Of a stretch of 64,000 nucleotides of DNA, positions 51,813 through 61,441 are shown in pieces. The stretch covers positions 1 through 64,000 of the forward strand of contig NZ_FODY01000011.1 of NCBI RefSeq assembly GCF_900110485.1. Direction: 5' to 3'. The notes under the pieces were generated by a model, which was given only the letters and a program-made list of their open reading frames with translations, had not been told where the DNA came from and made no database searches. The stretch comes from Propionispora vibrioides. GTDB lineage: Bacteria; Bacillota; Negativicutes; Propionisporales; Propionisporaceae. The position numbers were made by a program, and so were the translations under genes. How positions within the stretch are numbered: position 1 is the first letter of the stretch; each line of letters opens with the position of its first letter.

Positions 51813-53279
51813 TCACTTGGCCTTGGCTGCCCCATGGGTCGCCGGCTGCAGCCCTGCCTGGATGACAGGCCAGATGGTTTCCCGTTCAAACCCCTTGCGC
51901 CAAGAGGCAACACCGGCCAGGCGATAGGGGCCGACCAAAGCGACCTTGGCGGCAATCGACCGCTCATCTTCCAGCCAAATTCGATAGCGTTTATCCTGTT
52001 CGTAATACTCGGTATAATACTGACCCTTATCCTCCAGCCACTGAAGCGTCAGGTTCTTTTCCCTAATCTTGCGTTCAGCGTCCACCATCGACAGGGTTGT
52101 TGCCTTGGCAGGCCCTTGGCCGTCGGCCGGTTCCTCCCACTCACGCATATAAAAAGGCAAACCCAATAGCAGTTTTTCCGCCGGTACTTCGGCCAGCGTG
52201 GCCTGAATCCCCCGTTCCACCCAGTTCAGCGAGGCCACCGAACCACTTCGGGGACTGGAACGCCAGGTTTCGTCATAAGTCATGACCATCACATAGTCGA
52301 CGACAGCGGTCAGACCCTTCCGGTCATAGCACTGGGACCAGGTATCCGATCCCTGCGGTACGGTCATGTCCAGCGATACCACTACACCCTGCTCCCGGAG
52401 CGCGGTGGCGATACGGCTGACAAACCGGGTCAGCTTATCCTTGTCCTCGCGGTATATATTCTCAAAATCCAGATTGATGCCATCAAGATGGTAGAGGCTG
52501 CTATATACCAGCAGTTGCCTGATCACCCGCTCCTGGGCATCCTCACTCTGCAAAATCTGCCTGGTCAGATCCTTGTCAAAGCTGTTACTAATCAGTGCCC
52601 ACACCTTATAGCCCTTCCGGTGCGCCTCTTCCACATACGCCGCGTCAGCCTTGCTGCTTACCAGTCCGCCTTCACTGCTAATGGAAAACCAGGTTGGGGA
52701 CACAATCTCCAGGCCCGCTATTTTTTCCCCTTTCCCGTCGGCCGGCACTGCCGTGCCAAGCGCATCCCATACCAGATTAAGCTTCCCGGCCGGCCGCCAG
52801 ACAGGGCGTTTTTCCGCCAAACGGCGCTTTTTCTGCGGCTCCGGCACCAGGACAAGCGTCCCGTCGTCCTGCGCCTCCACACGAATCCCCAGCAGAGCTT
52901 GCAGCCCTTGCAAATTCAGGTAGTCAATCCCGTCAAGGCGCCGGGTCGGAAAATTCAAGGTAAGGCCCTCAAACAGCCGGCCGTCCAGCGCCGGCGTTTC
53001 CAGCCTGAACTCCGGATGGGGCAGATAAAGATACAGTTTCTTTTCGTCACTGTCAAAATACAGCCGTTGATCTATGTAGCTTGCCGCAAACTGCACCGGG
53101 ACCAATAGCTCCGGCCCCCGGCTCAGCACCGTCTCCTTAGCCGGAACGGCACCGTTATATACAATCAGTTGTTTCTTTTCCCATTGTTCCGGTTTATTGT
53201 CCTGGCCCCAGGCGACAGGCAACAAAAAGCCGGTCAGCAGGCACAGCCATACCGTTACTTTTACCGCCAATGACTTCAC
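51813..53279 (-). CDS. Secreted GH18-family protein with copper-amine-oxidase-like N-domain
   Basis: 488 residues, GTG start at 53279 (AAGGAG six nt before it) and a signal peptide (VTVWLCLLTGFLLPVAWG). Residues about 30-165 hold two stalk-type repeats (VPVQFAASYIDQRLYFDSDE, LNLQGLQALLGIRV) like the Cu_amine_oxidN1 modules common in Negativicutes envelope proteins. The C-terminal GH18 barrel has LDGINLDFENI, the DxxDxDxE active-site motif with Glu intact, and MVMTYDE. YdhD/YaaH-type spore peptidoglycan hydrolases have this domain. Next gene downstream is the deacetylase, also envelope-acting. Confidence 0.88.
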   Translation of the reverse strand: MKSLAVKVTVWLCLLTGFLLPVAWGQDNKPEQWEKKQLIVYNGAVPAKETVLSRGPELLVPVQFAASYIDQRLYFDSDEKKLYLYLPHPEFRLETPALDGRLFEGLTLNFPTRRLDGIDYLNLQGLQALLGIRVEAQDDGTLVLVPEPQKKRRLAEKRPVWRPAGKLNLVWDALGTAVPADGKGEKIAGLEIVSPTWFSISSEGGLVSSKADAAYVEEAHRKGYKVWALISNSFDKDLTRQILQSEDAQERVIRQLLVYSSLYHLDGINLDFENIYREDKDKLTRFVSRIATALREQGVVVSLDMTVPQGSDTWSQCYDRKGLTAVVDYVMVMTYDETWRSSPRSGSVASLNWVERGIQATLAEVPAEKLLLGLPFYMREWEEPADGQGPAKATTLSMVDAERKIREKNLTLQWLEDKGQYYTEYYEQDKRYRIWLEDERSIAAKVALVGPYRLAGVASWRKGFERETIWPVIQAGLQPATHGAAKAK

Positions 53280-53357
53280 ATAGGTCTCCTTTTTTCGAAA
53301 ACAAATATTCTTTTTATATTTCGCCGGTAACGGCGGCAAATCCTTTATTATTCCCGC

Positions 53358-55388
53358 TCATCCTTTTACTTCCAGACATACGGCGGTCACATCATCCCGC
53401 TGAACACCGGCTTCGGCCAGCTCCCGGAAATGGCCGCAAAAAACTTCGAACGGCTCTCCCGCGGGCAGCAGAAAATTTTCCGGCAGCACTTCGGCTATCC
53501 CGTCGGTGTAAAAACAGAAGCGATCGCCCGGTTGTACCGGCTGGCTTTTTACTTCAAAATCAGGCTGTTCGCTAATCCCGAGAAACATGCCTTCCGTGAT
53601 GATGCGGCCATGACCGGAGGCAGCCGCCAAATAGAATTCAGTAATGCCGGCCGCGGCATAACGCAGCTCCCGCGCCGCAAAATCCAGTTCGAAGAAGAAG
53701 GCCGCCACCAAAAGATCTTCGTCGAGATAACGTCCCACCCGCTGGTTTAGCGTGCGAATTCCCTCTTCCAACGACATGCCGGCAGCCGTGATTTCCCGGA
53801 TCATAACCTGAATAGCCGCCGTCTGCAGCGCGGTAGCCGCCCCATGGCCCATCACATCAATCAGATAACCCCGCAGCACCTCTTCGCCGCGCCACTGATA
53901 GTCGTAAGCGTCACCGCTCACCAGCATGCAGGGCTCATAAATGGACTGTATCGACAGACGATTCTCTTCAATAGGCGCCGGCAACAGGCCTCTTTGCACC
54001 TTGCCCGCTTTGCTGAGCTCGGCAAACAGCCGCTGGCGCATAGCCTGTTCGGTCTCGGTCCGCAGTTCCAGGTCATGGGTCCGCTCCGCCACCCGGGCCT
54101 CAAGCTGGCCGACCAGATCGGTCAGTTGCCGGGCCGTCCGGTTAAAAGACCGGCTGAGCTGTCCCAGTTCATCCTGGCGGTCATCATCGGGCACCGGTTG
54201 ATAACGGCCGGCCGCCAATTCCCGGGAGGCATCATTCAGCCGCAGAATCGGCCGGGTAATCCAGCGCGAGGTCCAGGCCGACAGCGCCAGAAAAAGCAGC
54301 ATCGCCAGAAAAATGATCAGCACCGTGTACCCCAGCGCCTGTTTGATGCCCCCGAGAAAAACGCCGCTGTCCAGCACCACGTAGGTTTTCCAGTTCAATC
54401 CATATTCCTGAAAAGGAGCCATATTCACCAGATAATGACGGCCATCCAGATCAAACTCAACCGCCGCAGCCTCCTGGCGGGCGGCCAGGAAACGGGCCGC
54501 CGTCCGCAGCACCAGATTATCCGCATTGATCGCCTGTATCCGTTCGATCTTGCCATGCTGCACAAAAAAGGTCTCCGCCATGACCGACGCGGCAACCAGC
54601 CGCCCGTCTTCATCCGTCACGAATACCTGCCCGGCCGGACCGATCGCCAGTTTGTCCAGCAGCACTTCCAGCCAGGATAAGGTATAATTGGCGCCGAAAA
54701 CCGCCTGCAGCGCCCCGGTTTCATTATAGAGCGGATATACGGCGGCAATGATCGGTTCACGGGAAAGCACCCCCCGGTAGATTCCGCTGAAAACAGGATG
54801 TCCGGCCCCGGCCGCCGCCTCAAACCAGGGGCGGGTCCGGACGTCCAACTGCACATACTGTTCTTTCCACTCCACGGCATCGCCCTGTCCGTTAACCGAG
54901 TAGAACCAGGAGCTGCCGCCGGTCGTCCGATCGCTGCTGACCGCCTGAATCTGGCCGTCGTCGATGCGCCGGGCGCCATAAAACGAACCGTCCGGCAAGC
55001 CGACAAAGGTCATATTCACTTCAGGGAAGGCCCGGAGCAGACTGACGAAATACCGGTTCCGGACGGACGGTTGCCGTAAGTCCAACTGCCCGCTATGCCA
55101 GGCTTCAGCCTGAAGCCGGTTAAGGCTCATCGGTTCCCGCATGCGGCTGTCCAGTTGCTCGTGCACCCGCTCCAGCGTCTGCCGGCGCAGCTCGTCCACA
55201 ACAAAATTGACCGATAGCTGCCCGCCATGAAGCAGTACAAAACTGATAATGGCAGTGGCGATAACAAACTGTACCGCAAAGGGCAGAAAAAACACCTGCC
55301 TCAGCGACAGCCGCCGCCAACCGCGCACTAACACCTGCCTTAGCGCAAACTGATTATTCTCAGACTGCCGGACCTTCGGATTGCTCAT
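53358..55388 (-). CDS. Membrane SpoIIE-type PP2C phosphatase with Cache and HAMP domains
   Basis: 676 residues: membrane helix (FFLPFAVQFVIATAIISFVL), extracytoplasmic dCache-like domain (about 55-340), second helix (YTVLIIFLAMLLFLALSAWT), HAMP, short coiled coil, then the SpoIIE phosphatase domain from about 450 (GKVQRGLLPAP, LVSGDAYDY, GYLIDVMGHGAATAL, FYTDGIAE, RDDVTAVCLEV). The usual SGDFYD is SGDAYD here but the metal-binding aspartates remain. Such proteins set anti-anti-sigma factor switches in response to external signals; no STAS/anti-sigma partner is adjacent. Confidence 0.92.
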   Translation of the reverse strand: MSNPKVRQSENNQFALRQVLVRGWRRLSLRQVFFLPFAVQFVIATAIISFVLLHGGQLSVNFVVDELRRQTLERVHEQLDSRMREPMSLNRLQAEAWHSGQLDLRQPSVRNRYFVSLLRAFPEVNMTFVGLPDGSFYGARRIDDGQIQAVSSDRTTGGSSWFYSVNGQGDAVEWKEQYVQLDVRTRPWFEAAAGAGHPVFSGIYRGVLSREPIIAAVYPLYNETGALQAVFGANYTLSWLEVLLDKLAIGPAGQVFVTDEDGRLVAASVMAETFFVQHGKIERIQAINADNLVLRTAARFLAARQEAAAVEFDLDGRHYLVNMAPFQEYGLNWKTYVVLDSGVFLGGIKQALGYTVLIIFLAMLLFLALSAWTSRWITRPILRLNDASRELAAGRYQPVPDDDRQDELGQLSRSFNRTARQLTDLVGQLEARVAERTHDLELRTETEQAMRQRLFAELSKAGKVQRGLLPAPIEENRLSIQSIYEPCMLVSGDAYDYQWRGEEVLRGYLIDVMGHGAATALQTAAIQVMIREITAAGMSLEEGIRTLNQRVGRYLDEDLLVAAFFFELDFAARELRYAAAGITEFYLAAASGHGRIITEGMFLGISEQPDFEVKSQPVQPGDRFCFYTDGIAEVLPENFLLPAGEPFEVFCGHFRELAEAGVQRDDVTAVCLEVKG

Positions 55389-55710
55389 GCCGCTCCCTCA
55401 TCTTCATAGCATACTGTCCATTTATACTTTTGCCAACAGCCGGGCCGTCACGTCAGCACAAAAAGGCGGTATTATTACCCGGCAATATTTTACAAATATT
55501 ATACCATGAACCTAACGGGTACTTAGTTAAAAATTTTACAAATTTTATGACCGCCAATACCATTATCCCTCTGCTCGCTACTTATTAAAAAAGTGCAGAT
55601 TTTTTTACCAATTTATAGGATAAAGCAGGATTTATTTGAATATTGTTGAATGTAGGAATTAATTAATGTATTTTCTGGATATTCTGCTTTTTCATATTAT
55701 TTAGCGACCC
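55389..55710. other. Non-coding stretch upstream of the phosphatase gene
   Basis: AT-rich in its right half (55540-55705), no ORF of note. It should hold the leftward promoter of the phosphatase gene; no clear -35/-10 pair was chosen. The palindromic repeat follows at 55711. Confidence 0.4.
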
Positions 55711-55875
55711 AGGGCGTATCTTCAAATTATCCAAACATCCACTGACGGTGATCTTTACGCTATACTTCGTTGCAATCGCGGGAAATAAGCTTCATTAATT
55801 CCGGCGGAATTTTGCCTCGTCTGTCACGGAAATCACTCGCCATTGACTATTTCGCTAATTTTGAGGACACACCCT
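55711..55875. repeat. Full-length palindromic repeat (165 bp)
   Basis: Left end AGGGCGTATCTTCAAATTAT; right end in reverse complement AGGGTGTGTCCTCAAAATTA. Centre ATTCCGGCGGAAT. Right flank is CCCTAT rather than CTAG. The short unit at 18471 matches these termini. Confidence 0.8.
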
Positions 55876-55952
55876 ATTTCCTGTCTATTTTATCTATTTT
55901 CTACTTGTACTTTAGTCCTGATTATGTACGAATCCCAGAAGGAGTTGCTGCT

Positions 55953-56159
55953 ATGTATAAAGAAAAGCACTCGCCTGCTTGGACGCCTCAGGCTGCTCTA
56001 GTGTCCAACGCTGTTTTTTGCGTCTATTTATCCAGTCGTATATCAAGACTTTACCGTCTGGCCGGCTATTCCGGCTCAGCTTTCTTTGCTCCGCCGACAG
56101 GGCTGTCGGGCTTACTTTTCCCGGCGGAGAGGGAGGTAGCTTATGCCCAGGCATGCTAG
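55953..56159 (+). CDS. Possible 68-aa leader ORF overlapping the GGDEF-EAL gene
   Basis: AAGGAG lies nine nt before ATG 55953, and the frame runs to 56159, past the ATG of the next gene at 56143. The peptide (MYKEKHSPAWTPQAALVSNA, ...) is basic, has one moderately hydrophobic stretch and matches nothing I know. A stem CTCCGCCG / CGGCGGAG near 56091-56125 lies in it. It could be a regulatory leader peptide or merely the open region of a structured 5' UTR. Confidence 0.3.
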   Translation: MYKEKHSPAWTPQAALVSNAVFCVYLSSRISRLYRLAGYSGSAFFAPPTGLSGLLFPAEREVAYAQAC

Positions 56160-58104
56160 CTTCTATTCCCGTCTTCCGGCCTCGCCGCACCGTAAAGAGA
56201 CACGCCGCTACACGGAGAACACACTGCCGCCGGCCATAGAATTCCCCAAACAGGCACCGGCTTTGCCCGATGATCCGCTGTCAATTACCCGGGACCAGTT
56301 GCACCGCAGCTACATGGAGTTGGAAGAACTGTACGGCCAGCTCGCCGCTACCGAGGAAGTACTGCGCAACAAGGTGAGTGAGCTGGAGGAGAGTCAAAAG
56401 GCCTTGGCCGAAAGCGAAGCAAAATACCGCCTGGCCATCGAAGGCTCCAACGATGCCATCTGGGATTGGGACTTAAAGCGAAACACCCGGACACTCTCTC
56501 CCCACTGGGAGGAAAAAGTCAAATTAGCCACGATGGACCCCAACTTTTCCAGCCTGTGGGAGGAACGCATCCATCCTGAGGATAGAGACTTGCGCAAAAA
56601 AGCGATCAAGGAACATCTCCTGGGCGTTACCTCTTCTTATGATGCGGAATACCGCTTCCTGGTGCCGCCGAATCAATGGATCTGGATTCATGCCCGCGGC
56701 AAGGCGCTGTTCGACAAAGACAGAACCCCGCTGCGCATGTCCGGCTCGTATACCGATATTACGTCGCGCAAGATTCAGGAAGAATATATTTGTCACCTGG
56801 CCTATCATGACCCGCTTACCAGCCTGCCTAACCGCTTTGGTTTCCGGGAAAAGCTGTCTGCCGCTATGGCCAAGGCGGCAGACAATCACCATAACGGCTG
56901 TGTTTTTCTGATTGATTTGGATAATTTCAAGCTAATCAATGCCTCCTGGGGCAATTCCCTGGGTGACAGCGTACTGCTCGATGTAGCCAACCGCCTGCGC
57001 CATTGTCTGCCGCCGCAAAGCGAAATCGCCCGGATCGGCGGTGACGAGTTCGGTGTTATTATCAGTCCACTCGGCCACTTCCCGATCGGTGAATGGGCCA
57101 AATGCATCCTGGCGAATTTTCAAAAACCCTTTGCCATCCGCGACAGCAGCTTTAATTTATCCTGCAGCCTCGGCGCGGCTGTATTCAGTGACGGGGCAAC
57201 GGCCGAACAGCTTATGCTTAACGCCAACAGCGCGTTATACCGCGCCAAGTCCTCGGGCCGCAAGACCTGGCGGCTGTATACCAAGGAAATGCAGCAAGCC
57301 CTGCGGGGCCGCGTGCAGATGGAAACCGACCTCTACTCCGCCTTGACCGCCAATCAGTTTTGTCTTCACTATCAGCCGCAGATCGAATTATCCTCCGGCC
57401 GGGCTATCGCGTTTGAAGCGCTTATCCGCTGGAACCACCCCGATAAGGGAATGATTTCGCCGCTGTCATTTATTCCGATTGCCGAAGAAACCGGGTTAAT
57501 CCTGCCCATCGGTGACTGGGTGCTCCGTTCAGCCTGCCAGTTCGGACGGTTGATCAGCAGCCGCTGCCGGGAACCGGTCCGCATTGCTGCAAACATATCG
57601 GCTCAGCAGCTTATGCAGACCGACTTTGCCCAACGGGTAGAACGGATTCTGGCGGAAGAAAATTATCCTGCCGACAACCTGGAGCTGGAAATCACCGAAT
57701 CCGTATTAATTGAGTCTTTCGATTTCTGCGTGCAACAATTAAAACGGCTGCGCCAGTTGGGGCTGCGCATTGCTCTGGACGATTTCGGCACAGGCTACTC
57801 CTCGCTGACCTATCTCAGCCAATTGCCGATCGACACACTGAAGATAGACAAGTCCTTCCTTCATCAGGCCTCCAACAGCCTGGCTTCGGCGGCCATTATC
57901 AGCACCATCATTCACCTGGCCCACCAGATGAACATCGCCGTAGTCGCTGAAGGAGTGGAAACACCGGAGCAGCTTTATGCCCTGATCAACTTGAACTGTG
58001 ACCATATCCAGGGCTATTTGGTCAGCCGTCCACTGCCGGAGCAGAACGCACTGGATTTGAATTTTAAGAATACCCCGCTTCCCTCGACCAACACCCTCTC
58101 GTGA
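56143..58104 (+). CDS. PAS-GGDEF-EAL cyclic-di-GMP protein
   Basis: 653 residues, cytosolic. A basic N-terminus, a coiled coil (about 50-95), a PAS/PAC domain (YRLAIEGSNDAIWDWDLKRN to ARGKALFDKDRTPLRMSGSY), GGDEF domain (DPLTSLPNRFGFREKL, LDNFKLINASWGNSLGD, active site RIGGDEFGVI intact) and EAL domain (FEALIRW, AANISAQQL, LEITESVL, DDFGTGYSSL, IAVVAEGVET) with all recognised catalytic residues. Both synthesis and breakdown of c-di-GMP are possible, with the PAS domain as switch. GGGAGG precedes ATG 56143. No GEMM riboswitch was seen upstream. Confidence 0.94.
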   Translation: MPRHASFYSRLPASPHRKETRRYTENTLPPAIEFPKQAPALPDDPLSITRDQLHRSYMELEELYGQLAATEEVLRNKVSELEESQKALAESEAKYRLAIEGSNDAIWDWDLKRNTRTLSPHWEEKVKLATMDPNFSSLWEERIHPEDRDLRKKAIKEHLLGVTSSYDAEYRFLVPPNQWIWIHARGKALFDKDRTPLRMSGSYTDITSRKIQEEYICHLAYHDPLTSLPNRFGFREKLSAAMAKAADNHHNGCVFLIDLDNFKLINASWGNSLGDSVLLDVANRLRHCLPPQSEIARIGGDEFGVIISPLGHFPIGEWAKCILANFQKPFAIRDSSFNLSCSLGAAVFSDGATAEQLMLNANSALYRAKSSGRKTWRLYTKEMQQALRGRVQMETDLYSALTANQFCLHYQPQIELSSGRAIAFEALIRWNHPDKGMISPLSFIPIAEETGLILPIGDWVLRSACQFGRLISSRCREPVRIAANISAQQLMQTDFAQRVERILAEENYPADNLELEITESVLIESFDFCVQQLKRLRQLGLRIALDDFGTGYSSLTYLSQLPIDTLKIDKSFLHQASNSLASAAIISTIIHLAHQMNIAVVAEGVETPEQLYALINLNCDHIQGYLVSRPLPEQNALDLNFKNTPLPSTNTLS

Positions 58105-58277
58105 AACAGGGGCTGCCGCAGGAAATGCCTTTTTACCGCAGACTTACATGCTGCGAAAAAAAGCTCTCCCGCGACAGCCCCTTACCTGTTTTGCCGGCTA
58201 GCGCCGCAATCAGGATAGCACCTTACCCACTCTATCCGGTAAATGCTGTCTATATTCCGTGTGCCCCGGCATTACCG

Positions 58278-58772
58278 TCACAGCAGCCTTTTCAAGGCAC
58301 CTAACGAAATAAGCTCGTTGACGTTTTCCACAAAGGGAATATTCTGCGGATTCCGGCTGGCAATCGCCCCACGCAGCAAAATAGGCGTCAGATCAAGATC
58401 CAAGGCACCGCGATAGGTGGACAACACGCAAAACTCGGCACAATAACCGGTCAGGATCACCGTGTCTACCCCCAGGGCGGCAATCTCGCCGGCCAAACCG
58501 GTCTTGGTAAAGGCATTGCCATAGGTCTTGACAATATGGAGATCATCGGGCCGGATGTTCAGATGCTCCGGCAGAAGAAATCCATCGGTACCGGGCACCA
58601 CCCCGCTGGCTTCATTGTGGTGCTGCACGCAAATGACCGGCAACTGCCGGGACCGGAACAGGGCAATCGCTTCATTGGTGACCATAATGGCCTCCTCGAG
58701 CGATCTGGCCGTTTCGGGACTTCTTTTGAAAAACGCTTTTTGAATATCAATCACGATGAGCGCCGCTTTCAT
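58278..58772 (-). CDS. Isochorismatase-family cysteine hydrolase
   Basis: 164 residues with the catalytic triad of the family: Asp9 (ALIVIDIQKAFF), Lys in HIVKTYGNAF and the nucleophile Cys in GYCAEFCVLSTYRGALD, together with the cis-peptide region VDTVILTG. The family includes nicotinamidases and isochorismatases; the small size and AEFCVLST motif lean to nicotinamidase-like amidases, substrate undetermined. ATG 58772 after GAGGTGA is used. Single gene. Confidence 0.9.
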   Translation of the reverse strand: MKAALIVIDIQKAFFKRSPETARSLEEAIMVTNEAIALFRSRQLPVICVQHHNEASGVVPGTDGFLLPEHLNIRPDDLHIVKTYGNAFTKTGLAGEIAALGVDTVILTGYCAEFCVLSTYRGALDLDLTPILLRGAIASRNPQNIPFVENVNELISLGALKRLL

Positions 58773-58802
58773 ACTTATCACCTCTTGATGTAATATGATT
58801 CA

Positions 58803-58935
58803 CCTAGGGAACTTTAATACGACAGACCACCGGCAAATCCTGCCGCGACCTGAGTGCTCCGCCAACTTTGAAATTGCAGTTTCAGCGTTGGCGGAACAAC
58901 ACTAGAATTAATGCCTGCCGTTATACCGGCAGGCA
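58803..58935. other. Non-coding hairpin-rich stretch
   Basis: CTAGGGAACTTTAATA (58804-58819) matches the end of the repeat at 34480, suggesting a fragment of that family. Then an inverted repeat TCCGCCAAC / GTTGGCGGA (58858-58866 / 58887-58895) and a stem TGCCTGCCG / CGGCAGGCA (58912-58920 / 58927-58935) that may end transcription of the leftward gene at 58968. Confidence 0.45.
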
Positions 58936-58967
58936 TCATCAAATCATCTTGTATTCATTTCGGCACC

Positions 58968-59210
58968 CTAACCAAGTTCTCCTCTAAGGCGAGCCAATTC
59001 CGCCTGTGTTTCTGAATAATACCAGCGAACCGATTTACCAAAAACACAGCGCATGGCATCCACTTTACCTGCTTCGGCTAATTTGCGCATCTTTTTCACA
59101 TCAAAACCATTAGAAGAAAAATAACCTGCCGCAATGAATCCTCGATTGTGCAGCCATTTTCGGTAGTAATCGTAATCCCTACTCTCCAACTCGACTCGCC
59201 AAATCGCCAT
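58968..59210 (-). CDS. Small conserved-looking protein of unknown function
   Basis: 80 residues from ATG 59210: MAIWRVELESRDYDYYRKWL, HNRGFIAAGYFSSNGFDVKK, then a helical tail ending ETQAELARLRGELG. Mixed alpha/beta, soluble, no cysteine motif. I do not recognise the family. A good promoter lies upstream (59244-59272), and AAAGG precedes the ATG at a long spacing, so expression is likely; a longer frame from 59252 is less likely because it overlaps the -10 box. Confidence 0.6.
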   Translation of the reverse strand: MAIWRVELESRDYDYYRKWLHNRGFIAAGYFSSNGFDVKKMRKLAEAGKVDAMRCVFGKSVRWYYSETQAELARLRGELG

Positions 59211-59243
59211 GTGCGTCACGGCCTTTCTCTTAAGTTTGCCTCT

Positions 59244-59272
59244 ATTATACACTATAAATGTACAATTGTAAA
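59244..59272 (-). promoter_or_regulatory. Promoter of the 80-aa protein gene
   Basis: On the minus strand TTTACA (plus 59267-59272), 17 bp, TATAAT (plus 59244-59249). Confidence 0.75.
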
Positions 59273-59357
59273 TTTATATGGTGCATTTTTAACAATATCT
59301 TCTCCAAAACTTTACTTTAGGTAAACATTGTAAAGGTGTTATGAAAATTAGATGGCG

Positions 59358-59527
59358 TCCGAACCCTTGCCTGGGGCGAGAATTAAGGTTAGGCTGCAAG
59401 GATTTTTTTATCCTGCACGGCGGAGGAGCCGCACCTACCGGACCTATGTAAAGTGACATAACGAAGCCGGGCAGAAAAAGATTCGTAAGAAAACCAAAGC
59501 TTTGATCCAGTCAAGGTACTGGTACTA
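59358..59527. repeat. Diverged full-length palindromic repeat whose TAG is the ABC gene stop codon
   Basis: Right end, read on the minus strand, TAGTACCAGTACCTTGACTG shares AGTACCTTG with the copy at 38170; left end CCTTGCCTGGGGCG pairs with it imperfectly. Inner arms (ATTTTTTTATCCTGCACGGC and GCCGGGCAGAAAAAGATTC) flank the centre CCTACCGGACCTATG. The ABC exporter gene ends in the TAG at 59525-59527. Confidence 0.65.
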
Positions 59528-61258
59528 TGCCCCGGCCGACAGCATCGTCCAGCCACCCCGGCCATCCAGTTCCAGCTTGGCTTGATGATATTGGAGCAAG
59601 GTGCTGCGATGCCCGACGCTGATTAATATGGCCTGCGGCAACTGCTCCTTGATCAGGCGGTACAGTTGCTGCTCGGTCGGTTCATCCAGCGCGGTAGTTG
59701 CCTCATCCAGGATGAGAATGTCCGGCTGCTGCAGCAGCACCCTGGCAAAAGCCAGTCGCTGCTGTTCGCCCAGCGACAGCACCTGGGCCCAGTCTTCCAT
59801 GTCGTCCAGGCGCCCCGCCAGAAATGACAGGCGGCACTCTTCCAGAACCAGCCGGAGCTGGTCATCCTCCACCGGACGGGTCAGTCCCGGATAGCCGATC
59901 GCCTGCCGCAGTGTGGCAATCGGAATATAAGACTTCTGCGGTAAAAAGAGGGCCTGTTTATCGGCCGGAAAGTTGATCGTTCCCCGCCCAAACGGCCAAA
60001 TACCGGCCAGGGCGCGCAGCAGCGTGCTCTTGCCGCAGCCCGAAGGGCCGCTCACCAACAGCGAGTCTCCCGGCAATAAACGAAGGCTAAAGTCGGTCAA
60101 CAGACGATGCCCGTCAGGCCGCAATACGTCCAGTTCTTCCACAGCCAGTTCCGGCTGCGCCTGGCGGCGGATTTCCGGTTCGGTCACCTCGCTGCGCAGG
60201 GCTTGCACCTTCTCCATATTGGTCGAAAACTGCCCCAACCGGTCGATAACCGCTTTCCATTCGGCAAGCTGGGTAAAGCTGTCGATAAAGAAGGAAAGCG
60301 ACGACTGCACCGTACCATAGGCATCGGCAATCTGAAACATTTCACCCAGGCTGATTTTATTGGCAAAATAGCGCGGCGCGGCCACTAAAATGCCAAAGAT
60401 GATCGAAAGCTGTCCATAACCGGAGGTAAACCAGGTTAGACGCTTATTGAGGTTCATCAACTGCCAGTAATTCCCGAACACCCGTTGGAATCGAGCCAAA
60501 AAGTTCTTTTCCTCTTCTTTCTGCCCCTTATAGAGAGCCACGCTTTCGCTATTTTCCCGCAGTCGCATCAGACTGAAACGAAAATCGGCCTCATAGCGCT
60601 GTTGAATGAAATTAAGGCTGACCAGCGGCTTGCCCAGCTTTACGGTAAGCCAGGTTCCCAGACCGGCGTAGGCAATAGCGGCCCATACCAGATAACCGCC
60701 GACCACAAATACCGTCTGTCCCAGCGGAATTTCCAGCGTTCCCGACATGTGCCACAGAATGACAATGAAGGAAATCAGCGTTACCCCTTCCCGCAGCAGT
60801 CCCAGTGACAACGTCAGCGCATGGGAAACAAAAAGATTGATATCTTCACTGATCCGCTGGTCAGGGTTATCGGTGTTCTCGCGGTCCACCAGCTTCATCC
60901 GGTAGAAGGTTTGATTGGACAGCCAGTCACCCAGGTACTGCTCAGTCAGCCATTTGCGCCAGCGAATGGTCAGCATCATCCGCAAATAGAGCTGATAACC
61001 GGCAATAACAATAAAGATGCCGGCCAGCAGGCTGAAATCACCCAGGGCACTGATAAAACCATCCCTGTTGCGCTCGTTTAATACATTGTAAAATGTGTTG
61101 CGCCATGCGTTGATTAAAACATTGATATAAACAATCCCCAGATTGAGCGCCACAATCGCGGCCAGCAGCCCTCTGGCCCGCCAGCGTTCCTCCGACACCC
61201 AGTAGCCCTTGGCCAGCTTCCAGGCGTTTTTTAAGGTGGCAAGCTTTTCTATTCTCAT
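59525..61258 (-). CDS. ABC exporter, YddA/SbmA-BacA type (fused permease and ATPase)
   Basis: 577 residues: an ABC_membrane_2-type membrane domain (about 1-330, with helices GLLAAIVALNLGIVYINVLI, FSLLAGIFIVIAGYQLYLRM and the conserved WRKWLTEQYLGDWL and DNPDQRISEDI blocks) followed by an ATPase domain with Walker A VSGPSGCGKST, signature LSLGEQQRLAFARV and Walker B ILILDEATTALDE. The NPDQR-I-ED motif is typical of the YddA/peroxisomal ABCD and BacA group, whose members move peptides, B12 or acyl compounds. Substrate unknown. The TAG stop belongs to a palindromic repeat. Confidence 0.92.
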   Translation of the reverse strand: MRIEKLATLKNAWKLAKGYWVSEERWRARGLLAAIVALNLGIVYINVLINAWRNTFYNVLNERNRDGFISALGDFSLLAGIFIVIAGYQLYLRMMLTIRWRKWLTEQYLGDWLSNQTFYRMKLVDRENTDNPDQRISEDINLFVSHALTLSLGLLREGVTLISFIVILWHMSGTLEIPLGQTVFVVGGYLVWAAIAYAGLGTWLTVKLGKPLVSLNFIQQRYEADFRFSLMRLRENSESVALYKGQKEEEKNFLARFQRVFGNYWQLMNLNKRLTWFTSGYGQLSIIFGILVAAPRYFANKISLGEMFQIADAYGTVQSSLSFFIDSFTQLAEWKAVIDRLGQFSTNMEKVQALRSEVTEPEIRRQAQPELAVEELDVLRPDGHRLLTDFSLRLLPGDSLLVSGPSGCGKSTLLRALAGIWPFGRGTINFPADKQALFLPQKSYIPIATLRQAIGYPGLTRPVEDDQLRLVLEECRLSFLAGRLDDMEDWAQVLSLGEQQRLAFARVLLQQPDILILDEATTALDEPTEQQLYRLIKEQLPQAILISVGHRSTLLQYHQAKLELDGRGGWTMLSAGA

Positions 61259-61395
61259 CCTATCTCTCCTTGCGCGTTATCCCCTTACGATTTCACCACA
61301 GTCTTAGGACCCTTCGGTCAGTTTGCAGACAGCCCTGGCGGGCAGTGAATGGTTTTCTTTATTCTCCGTCTTTTTTATAATTCCTGTTGCGGCAA

Positions 61396-61441
61396 AAATA
61401 ACAAAAGACAGCCGGCTCCGCCCGGCTGTCTTTTGTTATTT
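61396..61441 (-). terminator. Terminator of hemL, overlapping its stop codon
   Basis: Perfect 20-bp stem, 61396-61415 with 61422-61441, 6-nt loop. The hemL TAA (61436-61438) lies in the stem base; the minus-strand 3' arm ends in an A/T-rich tract. Confidence 0.88.

Noticed and set aside
55876-56142. c-di-GMP riboswitch ahead of the GGDEF-EAL gene
   Set aside because: No GEMM-I core was found, only GC hairpins.
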